A stretch of 64,000 bases of DNA, from positions 1-64,000 of the forward strand of contig NZ_BAMS01000002.1 of assembly GCF_000616095.1 (NCBI RefSeq), written 5' to 3'. This DNA comes from Sneathiella glossodoripedis JCM 23214. Its GTDB lineage: Bacteria; Pseudomonadota; Alphaproteobacteria; Sneathiellales; Sneathiellaceae. Below the pieces are notes generated by a model. The model saw only the letters and a program-made list of their open reading frames with translations, was not told the origin of the DNA and did not search any database. Positions 27,957-36,540 of the stretch are shown here, one piece after another. The translations under genes were made by a program, and so were the position numbers. Positions within the stretch are counted from its first letter, which is position 1. The number at the start of each line of letters is the position of its first letter.

Positions 27957-27988
27957 CATAACATCCTAACAAAATAGAGAAAAGGTCG

Positions 27989-29209
27989 ATGAATTCTGAT
28001 TTCCACCGCATTAAGCGCCTGCCACCATACGTCTTTGAAGAAGTTAACCGTATGAAAGCAGCTGCACGAGCGGCCGGAGAAGATATTATAGACCTTGGTA
28101 TGGGGAACCCCGATCAGCCGACACCGCCACATATAGTTGAAAAGCTTGTCGAGACCGTCCGTGATGGGCGCACACATAGATATTCCACAAGTCGTGGAAT
28201 TCCGGGATTACGTCGCGCCAACGCCGCCTATTATAAGCGCAGATTTGGTGTGGATATTGACCCCGAAACTGAAACTATTGCGACATTAGGCTCCAAGGAG
28301 GGGCTTGCAAACCTGGCAATGGCGATCACCACACCGGGTGATGTTATTCTCTCTCCCAACCCCAGTTATCCAATTCATCCCTATGGGTTTATCATTGCGG
28401 GTGCAGTGGTCAGGCATTTCGAAGTAGGGCCTCATATAGATTTTTTTGAAGCGCTGGAGCGAGGTATGGCGCATTGTTACCCAACGCCAACCTGCTTGAT
28501 TCTGAACTTCCCTTCCAATCCTACAGCTATGACAGTAGATCTTGAATTTTACCGTCGGGTTGTTGCTTTCGCGCGTGAGCATCAAATGTATATTCTGTCA
28601 GATTTGGCATATGCGGAAATATACTTTGATGACAATCCGCCCCCATCCATCCTGCAGGTGGAAGGTGCAAAGGATTTGGCGGTTGAATTTACGTCATTGT
28701 CCAAAACTTATTCAATGCCCGGATGGCGGATGGGGTTTGCAACTGGAAACAAAGAGCTGGTCGGTGCGCTTACACGTATCAAATCCTATCTGGACTACGG
28801 TGCTTTCACTCCTATTCAGGTTGCCGCAACGGCTGCGCTAAATGGGCCGCAAGACTGCGTTGATGCAGCACGGAAGCTGTATCAATCCCGCCGGGATGTC
28901 ATGATCAGCAGCATGTCAGCGGCCGGCTGGGAGATTCCATCCCCCAGCGCGACCATGTTTGCTTGGGCACCCATACCGGCACCATTTACCGAACTTGGCA
29001 GTCTGGAGTTTTCGAAATTGCTTCTTCAGGAAGCAAAGGTCGCAGTTGCACCGGGGCTGGGCTTTGGGGAGCATGGTGATAAGTTCGTCCGAATTGCCAT
29101 GGTCGAGAATGAGCAGCGTATACGGCAGGCTGCGCGCAATGTTAAAAAGTTCTTGTCAGAAGCAGACCGTCATCTGGCATCCTATCACGAACAAAAGAGT
29201 GGTAACTAA
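27989..29209 (+). CDS. PLP-dependent aminotransferase, alanine transaminase AlaC-like
   Basis: Class I/II aminotransferase of 406 residues, cytosolic. Seen: DFHRIKRLPPYVFEEVNRMK opening, IIDLGMGNPDQPTPPHIVEKL, RYSTSRGIPGLRRA, NPSYPIHPYGF, LNFPSNPTAM, LSDLAYAEIYF, and the PLP lysine in SLSKTYSMPGWRMGF. The pattern matches the group annotated as alanine transaminase or LL-diaminopimelate aminotransferase. It directly precedes hom (one-base gap), so a role in aspartate/homoserine-related amino acid metabolism is likely; substrate not proven. Confidence 0.9.
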   Translation: MNSDFHRIKRLPPYVFEEVNRMKAAARAAGEDIIDLGMGNPDQPTPPHIVEKLVETVRDGRTHRYSTSRGIPGLRRANAAYYKRRFGVDIDPETETIATLGSKEGLANLAMAITTPGDVILSPNPSYPIHPYGFIIAGAVVRHFEVGPHIDFFEALERGMAHCYPTPTCLILNFPSNPTAMTVDLEFYRRVVAFAREHQMYILSDLAYAEIYFDDNPPPSILQVEGAKDLAVEFTSLSKTYSMPGWRMGFATGNKELVGALTRIKSYLDYGAFTPIQVAATAALNGPQDCVDAARKLYQSRRDVMISSMSAAGWEIPSPSATMFAWAPIPAPFTELGSLEFSKLLLQEAKVAVAPGLGFGEHGDKFVRIAMVENEQRIRQAARNVKKFLSEADRHLASYHEQKSGN

Positions 29210-29210
29210 A

Positions 29211-30491
29211 ATGAAGATTGGTATCGCGGGTCTTGGAACAGTTGGTGTTGGTGTTATCAAGATTCTGCAGGCGCATGCGGAATTGCTCAAAGCACGTTCA
29301 GGGCAAAGGATAGAAATTACGGCAGTCTCCGGTAGATCTCGAAGCAAAGATCGGGGGATCAGTATAGATGATTATACTTGGTATGATAACGCCGTAGATA
29401 TGGTTTCTGATCCCGAAGTAGAGTTGGTAGTTGAGCTGATTGGCGGCAGCGAAGGCGTGGCGAAGGACCTCTGTGTTGCAGCGCTTGGCGCAGGAAAATC
29501 GGTTGTTACCGCGAACAAAGCGTTGCTGGCAATGCATGGGACCGAATTGGCCAGCTTGGCTGAAAACAACAATGTCTCACTTAATTACGAGGCGGCGGTA
29601 GCTGGCGGTATTCCGATTGTAAAAGCATTGCGTGAAGGTCTTGCTGGAAATGCCATTAACCGGGTTTATGGAATTCTGAACGGAACCTGTAACTATATTC
29701 TGACTGAAATGGAAGAAACAGGCGGGGACTTTGGCGTAATCCTGAAAGAAGCTCAGGAACTGGGTTACGCGGAAGCGGATCCCGGATTTGACATTGATGG
29801 TGTTGATGCGGCGCATAAGCTCGCAATCCTAACCAGTTTGGCTTATGGGACACCCGTCGATTTCAACAGTGTCTATATCGAAGGCATTCGCGAAGTCGGG
29901 GCCCTTGATATCGCTTTTGCTCAGGAATTCGGTTATCGAATTCGATTGTTGGGCGTGGCTCGCAAAACAGCAAATGGTATTGAGCAGCGGGTACATCCGT
30001 GCATGGTGCGGCATGATACGCCTATTGCGAATGTATCAGGGGTATTTAATGCCGTTGTCGCGGAGGGTGACTTTGTTGACAACACAGTGTATGAAGGGCG
30101 CGGCGCGGGTGAAGGGCCGACCGCCTCTGCGGTGGTTGCAGATATAGTGGATATCGCTGCAGGTCGGCGGACCCCTACATTTGGCATCCCATGCTCTCAG
30201 TTACAGGATATCCCGAAAGTACCTGTCGAGGAGCATGTCGGATGTTATTATGTGCGTTTGACTGTTCTGGATTTGCCGGGAGTTATTGCGGATGTATCAG
30301 CCGCTTTCAGAGATGAAGAAATCTCGATTGAAAGTCTTTTGCAGCGCGGTCGAGCGCCAGAGGAAGCCGTTTCAGTGGTTTTGACCACACATGAAGTTAA
30401 AGAAGCAGCGTTGCAAAAAGCGCTCGCTGTAATTGAAAAGTTTGATCATAGCGTAGATAAACCGCGTATGATCCGTATTGCAACACTTTGA
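29211..30491 (+). CDS. hom: Homoserine dehydrogenase
   Basis: Reduces aspartate semialdehyde to homoserine, the branch point to methionine and threonine. 426 residues from the ATG at 29211; an in-frame extension upstream lies in the antecedent gene and is not real. Seen: Rossmann motif IGIAGLGTVGVGVIKI, NKALLAMHG, YEAAVAGGIPIVKALREGL, NRVYGILNGTCNYILTEME, AQELGYAEADPGFDIDGVDAAHKL, and a C-terminal ACT domain (about residues 350-426, YVRLTVLDLPGVIADVSAAF) for feedback by threonine (family knowledge). Second gene of a probable operon of aminotransferase, hom, glpX and recJ. Confidence 0.95.
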   Translation: MKIGIAGLGTVGVGVIKILQAHAELLKARSGQRIEITAVSGRSRSKDRGISIDDYTWYDNAVDMVSDPEVELVVELIGGSEGVAKDLCVAALGAGKSVVTANKALLAMHGTELASLAENNNVSLNYEAAVAGGIPIVKALREGLAGNAINRVYGILNGTCNYILTEMEETGGDFGVILKEAQELGYAEADPGFDIDGVDAAHKLAILTSLAYGTPVDFNSVYIEGIREVGALDIAFAQEFGYRIRLLGVARKTANGIEQRVHPCMVRHDTPIANVSGVFNAVVAEGDFVDNTVYEGRGAGEGPTASAVVADIVDIAAGRRTPTFGIPCSQLQDIPKVPVEEHVGCYYVRLTVLDLPGVIADVSAAFRDEEISIESLLQRGRAPEEAVSVVLTTHEVKEAALQKALAVIEKFDHSVDKPRMIRIATL

Positions 30492-30533
30492 ATATGAGTG
30501 AGGTGATTATCACCTCCAACTGGATGATAGAGA

Positions 30534-31490
30534 ATGTCTGAAATTTCCAAACTGGATCGCAAATTAACTCTGGAGATTGTTCGCGTAACCGAGGCTGCAG
30601 CCAGAGCTGCTTGTAACCTGGTTGGGCTGGGTGATGAAAAAGCAGCAGATCAGGCCGCAGTCGACGCTATGCGGACTGCCCTGAACGAGCTTGATATCGA
30701 CGGAACCATTGTTATTGGTGAAGGTGAGCGTGATGAAGCACCTATGCTGTATATCGGTGAAAAAGTCGGTACTGGAAATGGCCCTAAAATTGATATCGCA
30801 CTGGATCCGCTAGAAGGCACAACTCTAACTGCCAAAGGGGGGCCGAACGCGTTGGCCGTTATCGCTTTTGCAGAATCAGGGAACTTTCTTCATGCACCTG
30901 ATACCTACATGGAAAAAATTGCAATCGGTGGTGGCTATCCAGAGGGTTTAATTGACCTGGACAAATCAGCTGGAGAAAATATGCGTGCGTTGGCAGATGC
31001 CAAAGGGGTGCCGGTAAATCAGACTATCGCCTGTGTTCTGGATCGCCCTCGTCATGCAGAAATTATTGCCTCTATCAGAGAGACCGGAGCCCGTATCAAG
31101 CTGATATCCGATGGTGATGTGGCGGGTGTAATGGCAACAGCTAACCCTGATACAGGCGTTGATATGTATGTCGGAACCGGCGGCGCACCAGAAGGTGTTC
31201 TCGCGGCGGCTGCGCTGCGCTGCATCGGCGGACAAATGCAGGGGCGTTTGGTCTTCAGAAACGAAGACGAGAAAGCCCGTGCGATCAAGTGGGGCGTTAC
31301 AGATTTCAGTAGGGTCTATAATCTGGAAGAACTGGCGGCGGGAAGCGTAATTTTTGCTGCAACCGGCGTGACAGATGGTTCAATGCTGCGTGGGGTTCGA
31401 CAGATCAGGGATCGTGTTCATACTGAAACTGTTGTCATGCGGTCGCATACAAGCACAGTTCGTTATATACGTGGAAATCACCGCGCATAA
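30534..31490 (+). CDS. glpX: Class II fructose-1,6-bisphosphatase (GlpX)
   Basis: Gluconeogenic phosphatase, 318 residues, metal-dependent. Seen: LTLEIVRVTEAAARAACNLVG opening, the metal and substrate motif VIGEGERDEAPMLYIGEKVG, LDPLEGTTLTAKGGPNALAV, YMEKIAIGGGYPEGLIDL, ISDGDVAGVMATANPDTGVDMYVGTGGAPEGVLAAAALRC, and the late DGSMLRGVRQ. 42 bases follow hom and 14 precede recJ, which together read as a transcription unit; the same order occurs in other Alphaproteobacteria. Confidence 0.95.
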   Translation: MSEISKLDRKLTLEIVRVTEAAARAACNLVGLGDEKAADQAAVDAMRTALNELDIDGTIVIGEGERDEAPMLYIGEKVGTGNGPKIDIALDPLEGTTLTAKGGPNALAVIAFAESGNFLHAPDTYMEKIAIGGGYPEGLIDLDKSAGENMRALADAKGVPVNQTIACVLDRPRHAEIIASIRETGARIKLISDGDVAGVMATANPDTGVDMYVGTGGAPEGVLAAAALRCIGGQMQGRLVFRNEDEKARAIKWGVTDFSRVYNLEELAAGSVIFAATGVTDGSMLRGVRQIRDRVHTETVVMRSHTSTVRYIRGNHRA

Positions 31491-31504
31491 GGCGGGATTA
31501 ACCG

Positions 31505-33289
31505 ATGACCGGCGGTGATAGCACAGCATTTTTGGGTGTTAGCAGCTCATTGCTGGAAAAACGCTGGCGGCTTCGCAGCGGTGATGAGCGCACAGCCCTT
31601 GCATTGTCTCAACGCTTGGGCGTGCCAGAGATCATTGGACGTGTCTTGGTTGGGCGTGGGGTGAGGATTGACGATGCGGAGCGATACCTGCAGCCCACCT
31701 TGAGAGATCTGCTGCCTAATCCAAGTCAGTTTAAGGACATGGATGCGGGCGCAGAACGGATAGCTAATGCAATAACCAGCGGCGAAAAAATCGCTGTTTT
31801 TGGTGATTACGATGTGGATGGAGCTACATCGTCGGGATTACTAAAGCGGTTTTTCGACCTGATTGGGGTTCCGCTGACAGTCTATATTCCCGATCGCATG
31901 AAAGAAGGTTACGGTCCCAATAAAGAAGCCTTTGATAAGTTGCGCTCACAGGGGATTAATCTTGTGATCACAGTTGACTGCGGCATTGTATCTTTCGAAC
32001 CGTTGGAACATGCTCGTAAAATCGGCTTGGAAGTGATTGTGGTTGATCACCATCAGGCAGAAACAAGATTACCTGAAGCCGTAGCGGTCATTAACCCTAA
32101 ACGCCATGATGAAACTCAGGAGTATGCCTATCTGGCAGCTGTCGGGGTGAGCTTCATATTATTGGTTGCTCTCAATCGCTTTTTAAGGGAGAGCGGATGG
32201 TATGGGAGTAAGTCTCCCCCTGATTTGATGCATCTGCTGGATTTAGTGGCTCTAGGGACGGTTTGTGATGTTGTGCCACTTGTGGGACTTAACAGAGCTT
32301 TCGTCTCGCAAGGTTTGAAAATCATGTCGCAGCGACGTAATCCCGGCTTGGTCGCTCTGGCTGATGTCGCTGGAATAGATGAAACACCAGGAACATATCA
32401 TCTGGGATATATTTTGGGGCCGCGTGTAAATGCCGGGGGGCGCGTTGGTAAACCTGAATATGGGGCCCGTCTATTGGCAAGCACCAATTTCGATGAATGT
32501 GTTCAATTGGCCAGATTTCTCGATCAGAACAATACTGAGCGTAAAGAGATTGAGCAGCGGGTGACGGATGAGGCGCTGCAACTTGCTGAGTCTCGTTTGC
32601 AAGGCGACGAAGCTGTTCTCGTCGTTGCTGGTGAGGGTTGGCATCCGGGTGTTATTGGAATCGTTGCCAGCCGTTTGAAGGATGCCTTTCAACGACCCGC
32701 TATCGTGATTGGCCTTGACGGAGCAGAGGGTAAGGGTTCCGGTAGATCTGTAGTCGGTGTGGACCTGGGGGCAGCAATCGGTGTCGCTCGTCATAAAGGC
32801 CTTATAGTGGCCGGAGGAGGACATGCCATGGCTGCTGGACTGACAATTCAGTCCGATAAAGTTACAGAGTTTTCAGAATTTTTGAATAGCCGTTTGAGTG
32901 CTGATGTTCGAGCGGCAATTAAAAACGCTTCTTTAGGTGTTGATGGCGCCTTGTCTGTTGAGGGTGCAACTGTTGAGTTGATTGAACAGATGGAGCAGGC
33001 CGGGCCTTTCGGTGCGGGTAATCCTGAACCCAGATTCGTGTTAAATAATGTTAGGATCGTACAGTCCTCAATCGTTGGCGAAAATCACGTTCGAGTTATA
33101 TTAACAGGCGCTTCGGGTAAGGGGCGTTTGACGGGGATAAGCTTTAGAAGTTTGGATACGCCACTTGGTGTTAGTCTCTTGGAGCATCAGGGCGCCAGCT
33201 TTCATATAGCAGGGCATCTTCGAAAAAACACTTGGAGAGGACAAACTTCGGCGCAGATATTGATTGAGGATGCGATTAGATTAAGTTGA
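31505..33289 (+). CDS. recJ: Single-stranded-DNA-specific exonuclease RecJ
   Basis: 5'-3' exonuclease in recombination and mismatch repair, cytosolic, 594 residues. Seen: DHH-family motifs IAVFGDYDVDGATSSGLL, VITVDCGIVSF, VIVVDHHQAE, DLVALGTVCDVVPL, and the DHHA1 domain with HPGVIGIVASRLKDAFQRPA and GGGHAMAAGL, then an OB-fold domain (PFGAGNPEPRFVLNNVRI) near residue 490-590. Last gene of the hom-glpX-recJ unit. About 115 bases before tRNA-Glu. Confidence 0.96.
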   Translation: MTGGDSTAFLGVSSSLLEKRWRLRSGDERTALALSQRLGVPEIIGRVLVGRGVRIDDAERYLQPTLRDLLPNPSQFKDMDAGAERIANAITSGEKIAVFGDYDVDGATSSGLLKRFFDLIGVPLTVYIPDRMKEGYGPNKEAFDKLRSQGINLVITVDCGIVSFEPLEHARKIGLEVIVVDHHQAETRLPEAVAVINPKRHDETQEYAYLAAVGVSFILLVALNRFLRESGWYGSKSPPDLMHLLDLVALGTVCDVVPLVGLNRAFVSQGLKIMSQRRNPGLVALADVAGIDETPGTYHLGYILGPRVNAGGRVGKPEYGARLLASTNFDECVQLARFLDQNNTERKEIEQRVTDEALQLAESRLQGDEAVLVVAGEGWHPGVIGIVASRLKDAFQRPAIVIGLDGAEGKGSGRSVVGVDLGAAIGVARHKGLIVAGGGHAMAAGLTIQSDKVTEFSEFLNSRLSADVRAAIKNASLGVDGALSVEGATVELIEQMEQAGPFGAGNPEPRFVLNNVRIVQSSIVGENHVRVILTGASGKGRLTGISFRSLDTPLGVSLLEHQGASFHIAGHLRKNTWRGQTSAQILIEDAIRLS

Positions 33290-33406
33290 TAAATAAGGCA
33301 AAATGCGCACTTGCCCGACCAACTCAAAAAAAAATTAAAAATGTTGAATTTTTTACTTGATCGGCTCGGCAAATATCATTAGAAACTGCCTCCAGCAACA
33401 CAGTGT

Positions 33407-33481
33407 GTCCCCTTCGTCTAGTGGTTAGGACGCCAGATTTTCATTCTGGAAACAGGAGTTCAATTCTCCTAGGGGATGCCA
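33407..33481 (+). tRNA. tRNA-Glu (anticodon TTC)
   Basis: 75 bases with encoded CCA. Acceptor GTCCCCT pairs with AGGGGAT (G1-U72), discriminator G. Anticodon stem CCAGA/TCTGG closes the loop TTTTCAT giving TTC for Glu. T loop GTTCAATTC. Confidence 0.96.
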
Positions 33482-33505
33482 CCCTTCTTCTGGGGTTGCA
33501 CAAGA

Positions 33506-33530
33506 AAGCGTCCCTAGGGACGCTTTTTTT
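33506..33530 (+). terminator. Terminator of tRNA-Glu
   Basis: AAGCGTCC / GGACGCTT palindrome with a four-base CTAG loop, followed by T7, ending a 25-base spacer after the tRNA. Confidence 0.88.
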
Positions 33531-33623
33531 GTGGCCGGTTTTCTTCCTATTTTGAAAAGCGACGGTGCCTTTCCCATATAGGTGATATAATGTTTGCGTT
33601 GTGTTAGCTGCAGGAGGCTATTG

Positions 33624-33926
33624 ATGGATTTAAGGCTGTGTTTTGAAAATAAATCAGGTGTGAAAATAGATGAAGCGTCCGTCTTTCGTCATTATGCGGA
33701 AAATTATCTGTCTGGTTTTAACGTGGAATGGGGCGGCTCAATCAGTATTCCACATAAAGACACTCACACCGTCCAGATGGAGCCTGCCTGGCAGTATTTT
33801 ATTCGGGATGCCAGTATTGCCTGCCGTGATTATTTACAGGAGTATCTAACACGAAATCCCATGGCCGGGTATTTCGTGCATATTTATGAATGTGAACGCG
33901 GGCAGAATGATCGCAAAATCTATTGA
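33624..33926 (+). CDS. Hypothetical protein
   Basis: 100 residues, unrecognised. Starts at the ATG at 33624 behind a strong AGGAGG ribosome site; a longer frame would add ten residues. Mixed alpha/beta composition with a Trp-Gly-Gly (WGGSISIPH), many His and aromatic residues (YLSGFNVEW), and four Cys spread along the chain. No signal or membrane helix. Ends one base before the pentapeptide gene on the other strand. Reality is supported by the ribosome site only. Confidence 0.6.
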   Translation: MDLRLCFENKSGVKIDEASVFRHYAENYLSGFNVEWGGSISIPHKDTHTVQMEPAWQYFIRDASIACRDYLQEYLTRNPMAGYFVHIYECERGQNDRKIY

Positions 33927-35192
33927 TCATTTCTGATCAAATTTGGCGTCCTCAATAATTGCATTGGTCATCACAGCGCCTTCCAGATTTGCGCCTGTGA
34001 AGTCTGCATCCATCAGGTTCGCCTCAGTCATATCAGCTTCTGACAGATTTGCGTTCGTAAAACGGGCTGCTGCAAGATTGGCAGGCCATTTTTTGCCCAT
34101 GGGTTTCCCATCCGGACCCTTCAAATCAACAGCTGTAATCATCGCGCATTTTAAATTTGCATCAGTAAGGTTGGAACGCGTGAGGTTGACGCCTTCCATG
34201 ACGGAATAGGACATATCAACTCCGACTAGGGTGCAATTGGAAAGATCCGTCATGACCATTTGAGCCCCGCGCATATTGGTTTTGGTCAAATTGCATCCGC
34301 GCATATTGGCGCCACTGAGCGCACAGTCACTTAAGTCCATGTTCGACAGGTCCATTTCATGCAGATCTGCACGTTCCCCCGCAGATCCATTTGAGGCAAC
34401 CCATTTGAAGTGCTTTTCCAGAATAGTTTTGAGACTTGGCGGCAGCGGTGTGGATTCCCTCGTTTTTTCTGTCGGCATGGATTTGGCCTGATCGTCGCTC
34501 AAATTCACACCTTCCAGATTGGCTCCCTGCAACGACGCACCTTTGAGGTCCGCACCGTCGATCGTCGCACCGCTCAGGTTTGAACCGGTAAGATCAGCGC
34601 CTTTAAGGTTGGAGTTGCTCAGATTGCAGTTTTCCATATTGGCCCCTGCAAGCATGGCGTTATCCATTTCACTTTCAGACAAATCTGCGCCATTGAGCTG
34701 AGAATAGGCCAAATTTGCGTTGGATAGAAATGCTCCTGAAAGATTTGCTCCTGTCAGGTTGGCTTTTTCAGCGATGACATCTTCCATGTCTGAGCCGGAA
34801 AGGTTGGATGATCCAAATGTGACGGTTTTGCCGCCAGCCAGAATCATTGATCCACCCCGAAAATCTGCTTCTTGTAGGTTGGCACCATTCAAGCGCGCGC
34901 CGCGCAGTTCCGCCCCGCGTAAGTCGGCTCGAATGAGGAGGGCGTTAGTCAGGTCCGCTTTGGTGAAATCAACAGCAAACAGGTCCGCTTGTATGAGGTT
35001 GGCACCCCGCAATATAGCGCGCGACAGATTGCACCCTGAGAATACTGATTTCTGAAGCTTGGCACCTTCAAGATTGGCACCAGAGAGATCGACCTGCTTG
35101 AAGACTGCTTGTCGTCCTTCCTTGGGGTTACGCAGCCATTTTTTGTGTTGCTCCAACATTATTATTATCTCTTGTGGAGTAATGGTTGGCAT
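33927..35192 (-). CDS. Pentapeptide-repeat protein with two duplicated modules
   Basis: 421 residues, mostly A(D/N)LXX repeats forming a right-handed quadrilateral beta helix. Two similar modules: residues 8-35 open EIIIMLEQHKKWL followed by about 190 residues of repeats, then a linker with TEKTRESTPLPP, then residues 254-285 open LKTILEKHFKWVASNGS with a second repeat block to the end. The shared pattern (I/M)LE-x-H-x-KW precedes each block, suggesting internal duplication. No signal or membrane helix. Family members include gyrase protectors such as Qnr; whether this one acts so is unknown. Confidence 0.88.
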   Translation of the reverse strand: MPTITPQEIIIMLEQHKKWLRNPKEGRQAVFKQVDLSGANLEGAKLQKSVFSGCNLSRAILRGANLIQADLFAVDFTKADLTNALLIRADLRGAELRGARLNGANLQEADFRGGSMILAGGKTVTFGSSNLSGSDMEDVIAEKANLTGANLSGAFLSNANLAYSQLNGADLSESEMDNAMLAGANMENCNLSNSNLKGADLTGSNLSGATIDGADLKGASLQGANLEGVNLSDDQAKSMPTEKTRESTPLPPSLKTILEKHFKWVASNGSAGERADLHEMDLSNMDLSDCALSGANMRGCNLTKTNMRGAQMVMTDLSNCTLVGVDMSYSVMEGVNLTRSNLTDANLKCAMITAVDLKGPDGKPMGKKWPANLAAARFTNANLSEADMTEANLMDADFTGANLEGAVMTNAIIEDAKFDQK

Positions 35193-35347
35193 TTGTTTCC
35201 CTTTTGGACCTAGACTTTTACACAGCTAAAATTAGTTAAAAAACCACAATTTGGCTATAATTTTCTGTATTAAGGCCCCAAGGTTAATAACTCGTTTCCT
35301 TTATGATTGTTACAGTCGGATGAGATAAATTTTACAGGGTGGTAATA

Positions 35348-35602
35348 ATGAATATTACGCAGGAACAGGTTGACGCTTTACTGCTATGGATTGAAGATCG
35401 CAAATCAGCTTATCTGGCCAAAGGGTTTTCGTTGGCAGCGGAAGCTGGAATTGAAAAGCTTGGCGGTATGGATGCAGCGGCTCACTTAAGCGACGCTGAC
35501 AGGGAAAAGTCGTTATCCGATCTTAGGTCGGAAATGCTCTTGGCGGAAGAGTTCTACAAGGATGCCCGGCAGATATTGTTTGCTGGTAGGCAGGGTGGCT
35601 GA
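35348..35602 (+). CDS. Small hypothetical protein
   Basis: 84 residues, mainly helical (ALLLWIEDRKSAYLAKGFSL, then KSLSDLRSEMLLAEEFYKDAR), acidic, no membrane helix or signal. Start ATG at 35348 with a GGGTGGTA site; a GTG nine bases earlier is possible. Not recognised. Convergent with the PilZ gene 12 bases away, so shared regulation is possible but unsupported. Confidence 0.6.
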   Translation: MNITQEQVDALLLWIEDRKSAYLAKGFSLAAEAGIEKLGGMDAAAHLSDADREKSLSDLRSEMLLAEEFYKDARQILFAGRQGG

Positions 35603-35613
35603 CACAGCAGAAG

Positions 35614-35952
35614 CTATGCCAGTTTTTTGGCTTCCTCACGACGTTTCAATTCAACAATCTCTGTGATTTGCTCAATGAAGCGCTCTTCTTTTTCTTCGGA
35701 AATTTCAAATTTTACTGCGACGCCGTTTTGCAATTTGCGCACAACGCGGGCCGGGATCATCCCCAGATCTTCGATATTTACGGTTAGCCGCGTGTCATCT
35801 TTGAGCTGAACATCCATGCTGATGCCAGCACCACCGGCTGAAATATTCAGAATTTTTCCTTTAAACTGATCGTCACCAGTTTGCACAACTGCGGGAGCAG
35901 AAATGATAACCCTTTTATGTTCCCGTCTGTTTTCTACTGCTTCACTCGTCAT
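35614..35952 (-). CDS. PilZ domain protein
   Basis: 112 residues. Seen: the cyclic di-GMP site in two parts, RREHKR (RxxxR) near residue 9 and NISAGGAGI (the (D/N)xSxxG loop) near residue 36, then beta strands and a C-terminal helix rich in Glu and Lys. Both binding motifs are intact, so it should bind cyclic di-GMP. A single-domain PilZ protein acts as an effector by touching a partner protein; none is identifiable here. It is on the minus strand with no obvious operon. Confidence 0.88.
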   Translation of the reverse strand: MTSEAVENRREHKRVIISAPAVVQTGDDQFKGKILNISAGGAGISMDVQLKDDTRLTVNIEDLGMIPARVVRKLQNGVAVKFEISEEKEERFIEQITEIVELKRREEAKKLA

Positions 35953-36130
35953 TAAATCCCCCGATTAAATTTTTGAAATCAAGCGTGCTTCCAGTACCCA
36001 TACCCAATTAAGTGCTGTGACTTTGGGAGAAAATAGTTAAGAACATATTGTCAAAACGCGGTTTATTTTGAATTTATTGAAAATTTTTGCTAATATCCGC
36101 TTTAAGGATTTGTTTACGCTATCCCGTTAA

Positions 36131-36172
36131 ATTTCCTTAAGTGCTGGTCTTTTTGAAGGCCATTTCCTTAAG
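36131..36172 (+). repeat. Direct repeat of ATTTCCTTAAG upstream of a small gene
   Basis: Two exact 11-base copies, at 36131-36141 and 36162-36172, start 31 bases apart, about three helical turns. They lie just upstream of the 86-residue gene and could be an operator pair; function inferred. Confidence 0.55.
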
Positions 36173-36188
36173 AGTAAGAGGATACAGA

Positions 36189-36449
36189 ATGCAGCAGGTC
36201 GAACTCAAATCACTGGTCAGTGATTTCAAAACAGATTTCTCCAGCAAGTCGCGAGTTAATCGTAAAACTGTCGCTGATCGGGCCAATGTCGCCAATATCG
36301 CTGCTCTCGCAATGCTCTCTGATACGGTATCGGAAAAGAACACGGACAGTTTTCTTGCCAAAGCGAAAGAGATGAAATCTTTGACAGCCGAGTTGGGGGA
36401 AATGACCGATTTTCTGGAAGATCTGGGAAAGCGTGCTCGCAAAGGGTAA
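36189..36449 (+). CDS. Small hypothetical protein
   Basis: 86 residues from the ATG at 36189, which has an AAGAGG site; a longer frame adds 16 unsupported residues. Helical and Lys/Ser/Leu-rich (LKSLVSDFKTDFSSKSRVNR, DSFLAKAKEMKSLTAELGEM), basic tail KRARKG. No membrane helix. Not recognised. Followed by a clear terminator, and preceded by a direct repeat, which supports it being a real monocistronic gene. Confidence 0.65.
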   Translation: MQQVELKSLVSDFKTDFSSKSRVNRKTVADRANVANIAALAMLSDTVSEKNTDSFLAKAKEMKSLTAELGEMTDFLEDLGKRARKG

Positions 36450-36478
36450 TTGATCCTGTAAATTTGAAATTCCGTTGG

Positions 36479-36507
36479 GGCAGGCCAACTGGACCTGCCT
36501 TTTTTTG
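36479..36507 (+). terminator. Terminator of the 86-residue gene
   Basis: GGCAGG / CCTGCC stem with a nine-base loop followed by seven T, 30 bases after the stop. Confidence 0.8.
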
Positions 36508-36540
36508 TGGCCAGCGTCCGCTCTCACCACTGGCGGCAAG

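Noticed and set aside
28959-29210. N-terminal extension of homoserine dehydrogenase
   Set aside because: It lies inside the preceding aminotransferase gene in another frame and the Rossmann motif starts at 29211.
36110-36172. CtrA boxes (TTAA-N7-TTAA) near 36.1 kb
   Set aside because: The closest match has a six-base spacer; the direct repeat explains the TTAA copies better.
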